DNA of 64,000 nucleotides from Pararhodobacter sp. (GTDB taxonomy: Bacteria; Pseudomonadota; Alphaproteobacteria; Rhodobacterales; Rhodobacteraceae), in the NCBI GenBank assembly GCA_020832665.1, contig JAFIEG010000011.1, forward strand, positions 1 through 64,000. Direction: 5' to 3'. Below the pieces are notes generated by a model. It did not search any database and was not told the origin of the DNA. It saw only the letters and a program-made list of their open reading frames with translations. A program made the translations under genes and the position numbers. Below, in pieces: positions 43,917 through 52,737 of this stretch. Position 1 is the first letter of the stretch. Each line of letters begins with the position of its first letter.

Positions 43917-44978
43917 TCAGTCCTCTGCCGCCTCGAGCCGCGAGAGTATCGCCCCCAGCCGCGGTAGCGCTCGCGCCGCGGGCTGGCCCAGCGACAGCAT
44001 CACAAGCGCCAGATGGCCGCCATTCTCGCCCGGCTGCGGCGATACCAGGATGATGGCGTGCCCTTCGCCATCGTCGCCGTCGAACGCCACGCGATGCGCC
44101 TCGAACCGCGCCGCCAGCGCCTCGTCATCGAGGCTCAACGCACGGATATCGGCATCGGGCGGCAACTCGTCGCGCCAGATATCGGCGCGCTCGATTCGGT
44201 CGGTAAAGACCGACATGAACCAGTCATCGGGCAGCGCGACATCCTGCGCGGCAAAGCCGGCATCACCCGGATAGGAGTGCCATTCAAAACGCGCAGGCAG
44301 GGTGACGGACAGGCCCAGCGCCTCGCGGCGCACCCAGCCCTCGCCGGCGGGCGGGTCCACGGCAACCGCCCCCAGCCCCTCGGCCAGATCGTCGGCGCAG
44401 GGCTGCACGGCGGCAGGCAACTCCAGCGTGACCAGCGCCGACAGCGCCGCCAGATGCGAGTCGCTGCGCAGGCTCTCGATATCCCCGGCGCCGCGCGCAA
44501 CCACCACCACCGGCCGCGCATAGGCGCCGATGCAGGTGTTGAGCTGCACCACCAGCCGCGTGCCGTCCAGCACCCGGCCCAACCCCAGGATATGGTTGCG
44601 TTCATTGCCCCGGCCCCTGAAGAAGCGCGCCGGATGACCGGCGAACTCGCCCGCCCAGCTTTCCACCCGCTCGCCATCGGCAAAGAGCGGGAATTCAGGC
44701 ACGCCCAGCGCCAGCAGTGTCTCGTTGGGATCGACGGTCACGGAAAGCGCGCGCCCGCCGCCGGCCTGCGTGTAGGCGGTTAGCGTGTGCCCGTATTCCA
44801 GCGCCTGGCTCCAGCCCTCGGGCAGGCGCATGCGCACGCGCAGCGCGACATCGTCGATATCGAGCACTTCATCGACAATGCTGCCAGCGTTTTCGCGATC
44901 TTCGGCGGCAGCCGGCAGGGAAAAACCGGGGGCAAGGGCAAGGCAAAAGGCAACAAGGCAAGGCAATCTGAAAGGCAT
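43917..44978 (-). CDS. Secreted protein of unknown function
   Basis: A 353-residue exported protein I do not recognise. The signal peptide is about residues 1-23 (FRLPCLVAFCLALAPGFSLPAAA). The mature protein appears to have two similar halves: VALRVRMRLPEGWSQALEYG near the start and LGLSVTLPARFEWHSYPG in the middle both look like the opening of a beta-sandwich that includes a gene-duplicated fold. No enzyme motif is visible. The ATG at 44978 has GGAG at 6-base spacing; the ATG at 44984 directly abuts that site. Same strand as the M16 pair but 182 bases downstream. Confidence 0.6.
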   Translation of the reverse strand: MPFRLPCLVAFCLALAPGFSLPAAAEDRENAGSIVDEVLDIDDVALRVRMRLPEGWSQALEYGHTLTAYTQAGGGRALSVTVDPNETLLALGVPEFPLFADGERVESWAGEFAGHPARFFRGRGNERNHILGLGRVLDGTRLVVQLNTCIGAYARPVVVVARGAGDIESLRSDSHLAALSALVTLELPAAVQPCADDLAEGLGAVAVDPPAGEGWVRREALGLSVTLPARFEWHSYPGDAGFAAQDVALPDDWFMSVFTDRIERADIWRDELPPDADIRALSLDDEALAARFEAHRVAFDGDDGEGHAIILVSPQPGENGGHLALVMLSLGQPAARALPRLGAILSRLEAAED

Positions 44979-45076
44979 CGGCATCTCCGGTGGCGCGTGA
45001 CAGGCGCGGCGGATGCTACAGCCATTCGGCGCAAAGCTCAAAGCCCGTTGAACGGCAAGTACGGGGCAACGGCTTC

Positions 45077-45101
45077 ATACGAAATCCGGTTGATCGCTTC
45101 G
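45077..45101 (+). repeat. Copy of the ATACCGGATTCGGTTGATCGCTT element
   Basis: ATACGAAATCCGGTTGATCGCTTCG shares CGGTTGATCGCTT and the leading ATAC with the minus strand of 22871-22903. It lies in the 182-bp spacer between the M16 pair and the secreted unknown, where no gene is seen. Confidence 0.4.
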
Positions 45102-45160
45102 TTCAGGTCAGCTGTTTAACCCGCCCGTGCGCCAGCCGATGTTACCTGCCGGCTATGGCA

Positions 45161-46510
45161 TCACAGCCCGGCCTCTTCCAGCCCCTCGGGCCGACCGACG
45201 ATGACGAAATGCAGCGCCTCGGGGTCGGCCAGCCGGGCGGCGACGCGGTGGATATCCTCCAGCGTCACCGCGCGCACCAGATCGTTGCGCCGGTTGACGT
45301 AGTCGATATCGAAGCCCTGCAGCTGCATCGAGGCCAGAATCCGCGCGATCGAGGCGTTGCCCTCAAAGCGCAGCGGGTAGGCGCCGGTCAGATAGGTCTG
45401 CGCCGATTCCAGCTCTTCGGCACTGACGCCGCCGCCGGCCAGCCAGGCCCATTCCTCGCGCAGAAGCGCCACCACCTCGCCGGCGCGGGCATTGTCGGTC
45501 GATACCCTGCCCTGGAAGACGTCGCCAAAGGCGTTGCTGGCCAGCCAGCTGCCGGCGCCATAGGTCAGCCCGCGGCGCTCGCGCAATTCGCGCATCAGTC
45601 GCGTGCCGAAGCGGCCGCTGCCGAAAAGGTCATTCATCACGAAGGCGGTGATGAAATCGGGGTCTTCACGATGGATACCGGCATGGCCGAACAGGATGAG
45701 CGATTGCGGGCCGGGGTGATCGATCACGGTGATGCCCGGCTCGGCGGCGAATTCGGCGTATTCAGGCAGCGTGCCGCCCTCGGCGGGCAGATCGCCCAGC
45801 AGGTCATCGAGCAGCGCGCCCAGCTCTTCGGTGGTGATGTCGCCGGCGGCGCCGATATGCAGCCGGTCGCGCGCCAGCGCGGTACGATGCGCTGCCTCAA
45901 TATCGTCGCGGGTAAGCGCCGCCACGCTTTCCGGCGTGCCATCGACGGGCCTTGCATAGGGATGGTCAGCAAAGGCGCGCGCGTCGAATTCGCTTGTGGC
46001 GATGCGCATGGGGTTGCGCGCATCGCGCTCCAGCGCGGCAAGCTGGCGCGCGCGCTCGCGCTGCAGCGCGCTCTCGTCGAAGCGCGGCTCCATCAGCGCG
46101 CTGCGCGCCAGCGCGATAACCTCGTCGCGGTTCTCGCTGAGCGCGCGAATCGACAGGCGCAGCGAATCGCGCCCCGAATCGAAGCTGATGCCGGCGGCCA
46201 GGCTTTCGGTTGCCGCGGCGAAGCCCTGCGCGTCAAGCTCGCCCGCGCCCTCGGACAGAAGCGCCGTCATCAGCGCCACCGAGCCCTCGGCGCCTTGCGG
46301 GTCCAGCACAGTGCCGCCCTCGAAGGAAATCTCGATCGCCACGAAGGGGATCGAGGGTTCCTCCACCAGCCAGGCCTCGATCCCGCCGGGCGAGGTGACC
46401 GGGGTAATGTCGATTTCCGCGCGCAGCGGCGTGGCCGCCAGCAGCAGCACCAGCACTGATGCTGCCGCCGTGTTCAGCCTTGTTGTCAGGGCTTTTTCCA
46501 GAAGGGTCAT
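45161..46510 (-). CDS. M16 family peptidase-like protein, non-catalytic partner
   Basis: A 449-residue exported M16B protein. Signal peptide about residues 1-31 (ASVLVLLLAATPLRAE). It has the C-terminal R/Y motif of the family (RRGLTYGAGSW) and FGHAGIHREDPD, but where active members carry HxxEH it has none, so it should be the inactive subunit of a heterodimer with the next gene upstream. The ATG overlaps that gene's stop (ATGA). Acts in the periplasm, possibly on exported peptides. Confidence 0.88.
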   Translation of the reverse strand: MTLLEKALTTRLNTAAASVLVLLLAATPLRAEIDITPVTSPGGIEAWLVEEPSIPFVAIEISFEGGTVLDPQGAEGSVALMTALLSEGAGELDAQGFAAATESLAAGISFDSGRDSLRLSIRALSENRDEVIALARSALMEPRFDESALQRERARQLAALERDARNPMRIATSEFDARAFADHPYARPVDGTPESVAALTRDDIEAAHRTALARDRLHIGAAGDITTEELGALLDDLLGDLPAEGGTLPEYAEFAAEPGITVIDHPGPQSLILFGHAGIHREDPDFITAFVMNDLFGSGRFGTRLMRELRERRGLTYGAGSWLASNAFGDVFQGRVSTDNARAGEVVALLREEWAWLAGGGVSAEELESAQTYLTGAYPLRFEGNASIARILASMQLQGFDIDYVNRRNDLVRAVTLEDIHRVAARLADPEALHFVIVGRPEGLEEAGL

Positions 46511-47883
46511 CCGGCCTCTCCTTCCTCGCGTTGCAGCCAGCCGGTGACCGAGGCACGCCGCTCGAGCGTGCGCGCCGCTGCCATGATCTCGTCTTCGCTG
46601 ACGGACAGCAGCGCCTCGGTCCAGCCCAGCGCATCGTCAAGCCCCAGCCCGGTGGTGAGCGCGGCGCCGATCGAGCGCGCGCGCGCCTGGGCGTCGTCAA
46701 GCTCGTAGATCGCCCAGGCCCGCAGTTGCCGTTGCACACGTTCCAACTGCCCGGCATCGACCCCGGTTTCGATGAATTCTTCCAGCACCCGGTCGAGCGC
46801 CGCCTCGGCCTCGGCCAGGGTGACGCCCTCGGCGGGCACCGCCCCAAGGCTGAAAGTGCCGTGATCGAGCGCGGCGCCCTGATAACCGGCCCAGACCGAT
46901 AGCGCGGTTTCATCTTCATGCACCAGCCGGCGGTCGAGCACCGAGGTGCGCGTGCCGCCCAGCAGCGCGGCCAGCACCTGCATGGCGGCGGCCTCGCGCT
47001 GATCGCCGGCGCGGCGCGCGGGCGCCAGGTAGAGCCGGTTCACCGAAGGCCGGGCGACGCGCTCGTCGCGCAGGATGATGCGCCGCTCGGCCAGTTGCGG
47101 GGGCTCGGCAAGCCGCGCGCGCGTGGCCACATTCGGGTTGGCCGGCACGGGGCCGTAATGGCGCTCGGCCTTTGCGCGCGCGGCTTCCGCGTCGATATCG
47201 CCGGCCAGGATCAGCACCGCGTTGTTGGGCCCGTAATGGCGGCGGTAGAATTCTTCGGCGTTGTCGCCATCAAGCAATTCCATCTCGTGGCGCCAGCCCA
47301 GCGGGTGAATACCATAGGGGTGATGGCGAAACAGCGCTGCGCGCATCTGCTCGGAGAGAACGCGGTTGGGGTGGCTTTCCAGCGTCTGGCCGCGCTCTTC
47401 CAGGATCACGTCACGCTCGGTCAGCCACGAGGAGCGGTCGATGCGCAGCCCCGCCATGCGCTCGGCCTCGAGCTGCATGGCAATCTCCAGCCGGTCGGCT
47501 GCGAGGCGCTGGAAATAGGCGGTGTAGTCGAACGAGGTGAAGGCGTTCGAGACCGCGCCCTGTGCGCGCAGGATGCTGTCGAATTCGCCCTCGTCGCGCG
47601 TCTCGGTGGCCTTGAACATCAGATGCTCGACATAATGCGCCATGCCCGAAAGGCCCACCGGGTCATCGGCCGAGCCGACGCGGTACCACAGCATCTGCGT
47701 GACCACCGGCGCGCGGCGATCCTCGATCACCACCACTTCCAGCCCGTTATCGAGCGTGAAATGCACCGGTGGCGGAACATCGGGCGCGCTCACCGCCTGC
47801 GCCGGGGGCGGGGCGGCGATTGCGATTGTCAGTGCCAACAGCACAGCCAGCGCCGCCGGGAACCGCCTCATCGCCTGCCACAT
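46507..47883 (-). CDS. M16 family zinc metallopeptidase, catalytic partner
   Basis: A 458-residue exported zinc protease of the pitrilysin/processing-peptidase family. The inverted zinc site HYVEH (in MAHYVEHLMFKAT) is followed by the third ligand region with Glu in LEERGQTLESHP/VILEER. A signal peptide (about residues 5-30, ALAVLLALTIAIAAPPPAQA) directs it to the periplasm. GGAGTGG precedes the ATG at 47883; MRRFPAAL at 47871 is an alternative. Co-translated with the inactive partner. Confidence 0.92.
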   Translation of the reverse strand: MWQAMRRFPAALAVLLALTIAIAAPPPAQAVSAPDVPPPVHFTLDNGLEVVVIEDRRAPVVTQMLWYRVGSADDPVGLSGMAHYVEHLMFKATETRDEGEFDSILRAQGAVSNAFTSFDYTAYFQRLAADRLEIAMQLEAERMAGLRIDRSSWLTERDVILEERGQTLESHPNRVLSEQMRAALFRHHPYGIHPLGWRHEMELLDGDNAEEFYRRHYGPNNAVLILAGDIDAEAARAKAERHYGPVPANPNVATRARLAEPPQLAERRIILRDERVARPSVNRLYLAPARRAGDQREAAAMQVLAALLGGTRTSVLDRRLVHEDETALSVWAGYQGAALDHGTFSLGAVPAEGVTLAEAEAALDRVLEEFIETGVDAGQLERVQRQLRAWAIYELDDAQARARSIGAALTTGLGLDDALGWTEALLSVSEDEIMAAARTLERRASVTGWLQREEGEAG

Positions 47884-48058
47884 CGGGAACCACTCCGTTT
47901 TCGTTCTTGTTGCGCCGCGATCAGATACCGCGGCAGCCCCCGCTGGCAAGCCACCTTGCGCAGACGTGATCAGGGGTGTCGGGGCAATACGGTATCCTGA
48001 AGACCGGCCAGAAAGGCACGGGCGAAAACCGGCACATTCAGGAAAGCCCGCGCCGGTC

Positions 48059-48580
48059 CTAGCGCTGCGAGGGTGGCGCCGCCGGGGTGCGCGCGCCGGC
48101 GCGGCGCCAGCGCTCCAACTCGGCATGGCGGTCGAGCGCCTGATCCGAATAGGCGCGCGGATAGGTATTCACGTTGAAAAGCCGCTCGAGCACGCGCCCG
48201 CGGCTGCGCTGGCGGTGCTGCAGGTCCTCTGCCGCCAGCGTCTGGCGGATATCTTCCTGCACGCCGTGGCGCGCGGCATGGCTGACCAGTGCCGAATCGG
48301 CCGCCGGTACGCCCGCGCCGCGTTCGGAGGCGACATTGCCGCCCAGCGCCGCGACCGCTTCTGCGCGCGGATCGGGATCGACCAGGTTGCGGCCGCCCGG
48401 GGTGGGTTGCGGCAGGTTGGTAAAATCTGGCGGCGCCTGCAGCGGCTGCGTGGGCAGGATCGAGAATTCATCGGGGCTGCGTGAAGACGAGCCGGCATTC
48501 ATCAATCGCGGATCGCCATCGCGCGCGCCGCAGCCGGCCAGCAGCACCGTCGCCAGACCTGTCAGAATGATTGCCCGCAT
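48059..48580 (-). CDS. DUF3035 lipoprotein, BamF-like
   Basis: A 173-residue outer-membrane lipoprotein. The signal ends in the lipobox LLAGC (Cys 17). The mature N-terminus has RSPDEFSILPTQPLQAPPDF and LPQPTPGGRNLVDPDP, the hallmark of DUF3035. Alphaproteobacterial proteins of this type are annotated as BamF, an accessory subunit of the beta-barrel assembly machine. Located between lspA, whose product would cleave its lipobox, and the M16 pair, all on the minus strand. Confidence 0.82.
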   Translation of the reverse strand: MRAIILTGLATVLLAGCGARDGDPRLMNAGSSSRSPDEFSILPTQPLQAPPDFTNLPQPTPGGRNLVDPDPRAEAVAALGGNVASERGAGVPAADSALVSHAARHGVQEDIRQTLAAEDLQHRQRSRGRVLERLFNVNTYPRAYSDQALDRHAELERWRRAGARTPAAPPSQR

Positions 48581-48613
48581 GGGCGCGTGCCTCCGCTGTT
48601 CCTGGGCGCCTGT

Positions 48614-49105
48614 CTAGCGCATATCGCCGGGGCCGTCACGGGTGGTTTTGCGACCCCCGAAAAGGATGAGCCCGATGGCGCCGATGAAGATGGCGGCATC
48701 GGCCAGATTGAAGGCATAAGGATTGACGATGCCGCAGCAAGTCACATTGATGAAATCGGCCACGGCGCCCCATGTCAACCGGTCGGTGACATTGCCCAGC
48801 GCGCCGCCCACCAGAAACCCTGTCGAGGCCTGCATCAGCCGGTTATCGCGCTGCCGCCTGGCCCAAAGCCAGACCCAGCCCGAGATGGCCAGCGCCAGCA
48901 CGATCAGCACCCAGCGCGTGGCGTCGGAATCCGAGGCGAAGAGACCAAAATTGATGCCCCGGTTCCAGGCCATGCTCAGGCTGAAGATGCCGGGAATCAC
49001 CTCGATGAAGAACCGCTCATCCAGCCCCAGCCCGGCCACCACATACCATTTCGACGCCTGATCGGCAGCGAAAACCAGCGCGGCGATGGTGGTGGCAAGG
49101 CGCAT
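48614..49105 (-). CDS. lspA: Lipoprotein signal peptidase (signal peptidase II)
   Basis: A 163-residue inner-membrane aspartyl protease that removes signal peptides from diacylated prolipoproteins. Four hydrophobic helices. The conserved blocks are ADQASKW, MAWNRGINFG, GGALGNVTDRL with the first catalytic Asp and YAFNLADAAI with the second. Start supported by GAGG six bases upstream. It is 11 bases downstream of purH and 33 bases upstream of the BamF-like lipoprotein gene, so these probably share a transcript. Confidence 0.94.
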   Translation of the reverse strand: MRLATTIAALVFAADQASKWYVVAGLGLDERFFIEVIPGIFSLSMAWNRGINFGLFASDSDATRWVLIVLALAISGWVWLWARRQRDNRLMQASTGFLVGGALGNVTDRLTWGAVADFINVTCCGIVNPYAFNLADAAIFIGAIGLILFGGRKTTRDGPGDMR

Positions 49106-49116
49106 GCCGGACCTCT

Positions 49117-50703
49117 TCAGTGCCGGAAATGGCGTTGGCCGGTGAACACCATCGCCAGCCCGGCCTCGTCTGCCGCCGCGATCACCTCGCCATCGCGCAT
49201 CGAGCCGCCGGGTTGAATGACCGCCGTGGCGCCGGCCTCGGCCGCCGTCAGCAGCCCGTCGGGGAAGGGAAAGAAGGCATCCGAAGCCACCACCGCGCCC
49301 TGCGTGGTCGGCGCGGGCAAGCCCAGCGCCTCGGCCATGTCGACGGCCTTGCGCGCGGCGATGCGGGTGCTGTCCACGCGGCTCATCTGGCCCGCGCCGA
49401 TACCGACCGTGGCGCCGCCCCTGGCATAGACGATGGCGTTGGATTTCACATGCTTGGCCACCTTCCAGGCGAACAGCAGATCGGCCAGTTCGGCATCTGA
49501 CGGGGCGCGCTTCGTCACCAGTTTCAGATCATCGGCGGAAATCATCGCCGCATCGCGGTCCTGCACCAGAAACCCGCCCGAGACCTGCCGGAAGGAAAGC
49601 CCCCCCTCGCGCGGGTTGGGCAGGCCCGGCGTGGTCAGCAGGCGCAGGTTCTTCCTGGCTGCGAAATGCTCGATCGCCGCCTCGTCGGCCCCCGGCGCGA
49701 TGACCACCTCGGTGAAGATCTCGGTGATCGCCCGCGCGGTGGCCAGGTCGAGTTTCATGTTCAGCGCCACGATGCCACCAAAGGCCGAGGTGCGGTCGCA
49801 GTCGAAGGCCTTGCGATAGGCTGCTTCCAGCGATTCGGCGCGGGCCACGCCGCAGGGATTGGCGTGCTTGACGATCACGCAGGCCGGCCCCTCGGTGGGC
49901 AGAAACTCGGCCACCAGCTCAAAAGCGGCGTCGGTGTCGTTGATGTTGTTGTAGCTCAGCTCCTTGCCCTGGTGCTGGGCGGCGCTGGCCACGCCGGGCC
50001 GGGCAGAGCCATCGGTATAGAAAGCCGCCGCCTGATGCGGGTTCTCGCCATAGCGCAGGCCCTGGCGCAGCGTGCCGGCCAGTGCGCGCCGGCGCGGCTT
50101 GGCCTCGCCGATGGCGCCCGCCATCCAGGTCGAAACGGCTGCATCATAGGCCGCGGTGCGGGCGTAGGCCGTCTGCGCCAGCTTCTGGCGAAACGCCAGC
50201 CGCGTGCCGCCCTGCGTGTCGATTTCGGCCAGAAGCGGGGCGTAATCTTCCGGATCGGTAAGCACGGCGACATGGGCGTGGTTCTTCGCCGCGGCGCGAA
50301 TCATCGCCGGGCCGCCGATATCGATGTTCTCCACCGCCACGGCATAGCCTGCACCGCGCGCCACCGTTGCCTCGAACGGGTAGAGATTGACCACCAGGAG
50401 ATCGATCGGCGCGATGCCATGCGCGGCCACGGCCTGGGCATGGGCGTCATTGTCGCGCAGCGCCAGCAGTCCGCCATGCACCATCGGGTGCAGGGTCTTG
50501 ACGCGGCCATCCATCATTTCGGGAAAGCCGGTCAGATCGGCGACATCGCGCACTTCCAGCCCGGCCTCGCGCAGCGCCCGCGCGGTGCCGCCGGTCGAGA
50601 CCAGTTCGACCCCGCGTCCGGCCAGTTCCCGGCCCAGCTCGGCCAGGCCGGTCTTGTCGGATACAGAAATCAGCGCGCGCCTGATGGGGGAAAGGTCGGT
50701 CAT
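49117..50703 (-). CDS. purH: Bifunctional AICAR formyltransferase / IMP cyclohydrolase
   Basis: A 528-residue cytosolic enzyme for the last two steps of IMP synthesis. The N-terminal MGS-like cyclohydrolase domain shows [25 protein letters not shown] and [15 protein letters not shown]; the C-terminal formyltransferase has [13 protein letters not shown] with the Lys-His pair and AFGGIVALN. The C-terminus ends in [14 protein letters not shown], as expected. GGAAGC precedes the ATG. Flanked by the heparinase-like gene and lspA on the same strand. Confidence 0.97.
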   Translation of the reverse strand: MTDLSPIRRALISVSDKTGLAELGRELAGRGVELVSTGGTARALREAGLEVRDVADLTGFPEMMDGRVKTLHPMVHGGLLALRDNDAHAQAVAAHGIAPIDLLVVNLYPFEATVARGAGYAVAVENIDIGGPAMIRAAAKNHAHVAVLTDPEDYAPLLAEIDTQGGTRLAFRQKLAQTAYARTAAYDAAVSTWMAGAIGEAKPRRRALAGTLRQGLRYGENPHQAAAFYTDGSARPGVASAAQHQGKELSYNNINDTDAAFELVAEFLPTEGPACVIVKHANPCGVARAESLEAAYRKAFDCDRTSAFGGIVALNMKLDLATARAITEIFTEVVIAPGADEAAIEHFAARKNLRLLTTPGLPNPREGGLSFRQVSGGFLVQDRDAAMISADDLKLVTKRAPSDAELADLLFAWKVAKHVKSNAIVYARGGATVGIGAGQMSRVDSTRIAARKAVDMAEALGLPAPTTQGAVVASDAFFPFPDGLLTAAEAGATAVIQPGGSMRDGEVIAAADEAGLAMVFTGQRHFRH

Positions 50704-50732
50704 GGCAGCTTCCGTTCGTGCATTCTGGCGGG

Positions 50733-52553
50733 TCAGTCGCCCGAGACCAGCGGCTCGGGCAACAAGAGCGCATCGTCGCGCCCGATATCGCGGATCGCCA
50801 GCGGGGTATCCTGTGCCTTGGCCAGTGTCCAGTTGATCTGCGCGCTTTCTTGCTGCATTGCGGCGCGAATCACGATCTGCCGGCTGGCGCGCGGCGCGGC
50901 GCGGCCCGGTTCGAGATAGACCGAGGATTCGAGCGACAGCGAGCCGGGCCCGTCGAAGCGAAACACCCAGATCTCGCCCGATTGCAGCGCCACCGATACC
51001 GCCGTGCCGTTCATGTCGAGCGAGGCATCGGCCTCGGGGTGCAGATGAAAGCGCAGCGCAAAGCGGATGCCATGCGGCGCGTGATCTTCCTGCATCTGGC
51101 GAAAGCGGCGCCGATGCGCGGGCTCCAGCGGCACAAGCCGGTCTTCGCCCATCAGCGCGCGGCCATCCGATGACAGATCGAGATTGCGCACATGGGTCAG
51201 CCCGTGGCTGGGCACATAGCCGTCATGGCTGAGAAGCAGCGTGCTGGCGTGGCGCTCGTCGCTGCGGTGCAGCTCGACCCGGCGCGGGCCATCGACCAGC
51301 GGCTCGGCGCGCCCGTCGCGGCGTGCGGCGCGCCCGAAGCGCGATGATGACCAGCCATCGATTGAAAGCGTCGAATGCGACAGCGTGGCGCGGCCGGCGC
51401 GTTCCCATTCGGCGCCGAAGCTGCGGCCGGGCCCGCAGTTGACGATCAGCGGGCGGCGGTTCGAGGTCAGCTCAAACGCCAGCGTCGAGGCATGGGCGTT
51501 GCGCGCGGCAAAGCCGGCGGGCGGCGCGGCAGCATCGATGATCACGCTAACCCTGCCATCATGCAGCCGCGCGTAGCCCATCGCCCGCGTTGGCCCCCTT
51601 GGCGGGCGCGCCTGCCCGCCAAGGGGGTGGTGTTGCGCGACGCCCCCGCCAGCGCGCCCCAGCGGGTCGGCGGCGCCGGCAAGCGCCCTTTCCAGCCGCC
51701 CCTCGGCGCCACGCCCGCCACCATGAAACCGCGCCAGCCCGCCATCGACATGGCGCAGGATGCGCAAGCTTGCCGCCACCCGCGCCGTGGTTTCCTCGAG
51801 CACCGGCAGCGCTCGGCGCTCGGCGGCGGCAAGCGCCGCGCGGCAGCGCACCAGCAGCACCAGTATCTCGGCCAGCTCTTCGGGGTTGCGGCTGTCGATG
51901 GCGCCGCCGGCGTCGATGCCGGCGGTGCAGCATGTGCCCAGCGCCCGCTCGGCCGGCTGGATATGGGCTTCCATCCCCTCAAGCACCAGCGCCGCCATGA
52001 GCCAGCCGGTGACTGCCTCGAAGCGCGCCAGCCCCTCCGGCGCGGCTTGCCAGCGCCGCGCCAGAAAGGCGACATGGCTTCCCATCACGGCGAAGAGCGC
52101 GGCGTTTTCGGCATCATCGCGCCCGGCGGTGAGCATGAGCGCATGATCGATCCAGCGCCCCAGCCGGCGCCCGCTCAGGCCCGGCCGCCAGCCCGGCCCG
52201 TGCCCGCGCCCGAATCGCGTGATCCAGCCATCGGTGAGCGCCTGCGCGGCCAGCCGTGCCTCGCGCTCGCCCACCGCGCCCAGATGATCGAGCCAGCCGA
52301 AACCGTGCAGCTCGTCAACAAAGCCGCGCGAGGGTGGCTCCACGGTCCAGGGATCCGGCGCTTCGATGCGGTGCCCGGCAAGCGCGAAATTGCCCGAGGC
52401 CAGTTGCCGCCCGATGGCATAGAAACCCGCGAATTGCGGCTCGGGCTGCTGGCGAAAGCCGCGCGACGGGACGGCGCGTGCGGCGCGGCGCGCTGCCCAC
52501 CGGTCGGCCCAGCGCCGGCGCCATGCCTGAAATCCGCTCTCCACCGCCTGCAT
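50733..52553 (-). CDS. Heparinase II/III family protein
   Basis: A 606-residue protein with an N-terminal alpha/alpha-toroid region (residues to about 310) and a C-terminal beta-sandwich of the heparinase II/III type ([34 protein letters not shown]). Roseobacter homologues next to purH lack a clear signal peptide, as here, and their substrate is unknown. A perfect 14-bp palindrome (51594-51627) encodes about residues 309-320 ([11 protein letters not shown]) between the two domains, apparently an in-frame insertion. A GC-only homopolymer stretch lies just upstream of the start. Confidence 0.82.
   Translation of the reverse strand: MQAVESGFQAWRRRWADRWAARRAARAVPSRGFRQQPEPQFAGFYAIGRQLASGNFALAGHRIEAPDPWTVEPPSRGFVDELHGFGWLDHLGAVGEREARLAAQALTDGWITRFGRGHGPGWRPGLSGRRLGRWIDHALMLTAGRDDAENAALFAVMGSHVAFLARRWQAAPEGLARFEAVTGWLMAALVLEGMEAHIQPAERALGTCCTAGIDAGGAIDSRNPEELAEILVLLVRCRAALAAAERRALPVLEETTARVAASLRILRHVDGGLARFHGGGRGAEGRLERALAGAADPLGRAGGGVAQHHPLGGQARPPRGPTRAMGYARLHDGRVSVIIDAAAPPAGFAARNAHASTLAFELTSNRRPLIVNCGPGRSFGAEWERAGRATLSHSTLSIDGWSSSRFGRAARRDGRAEPLVDGPRRVELHRSDERHASTLLLSHDGYVPSHGLTHVRNLDLSSDGRALMGEDRLVPLEPAHRRRFRQMQEDHAPHGIRFALRFHLHPEADASLDMNGTAVSVALQSGEIWVFRFDGPGSLSLESSVYLEPGRAAPRASRQIVIRAAMQQESAQINWTLAKAQDTPLAIRDIGRDDALLLPEPLVSGD
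51594..51627. repeat. 14-bp perfect palindrome inside the heparinase-like gene
   Basis: CCCCCTTGGCGGGC (51594-51607) and its exact reverse complement (51614-51627) flank a 6-base loop. It is translated in frame in the linker between the helical and beta domains. Confidence 0.7.
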
Positions 52554-52580
52554 CCGCGCGCAACTCCGCCATCACCGCCG

Positions 52581-52661
52581 CCCGGCCCCGGGGGGGGCCC
52601 CCGCGGGGGCCCCCCGGGCCCCCCGGCTTGGGGGGGGGGGGGCCCCCCGGGCGCGGGGCGG
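52581..52661. other. GC-only homopolymer tract, possible assembly error
   Basis: The 184-bp spacer upstream of the heparinase-like gene contains runs of G and C only, including 13 G in a row (52630-52642) and several mirror-like C6/G6 blocks. This is unlike anything else in the window. It may be a very stable hairpin repeat that was mis-sequenced, or a genuine slippage-prone tract. No gene is seen in 52554-52737. Confidence 0.6.
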
Positions 52662-52737
52662 CGTGTTTCGAATGCATTAGCGGCAAGGGCGGGACTTGTC
52701 ACCCATGCCCTTTACCGGCCCCTGCTTGCCCGGCCCG

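Noticed and set aside
52630-52642. Phase-variable G-tract controlling the heparinase-like gene.
   Set aside because: Kept only as an uncertain observation because the surrounding block looks like a sequencing or assembly artefact and no promoter geometry can be shown.
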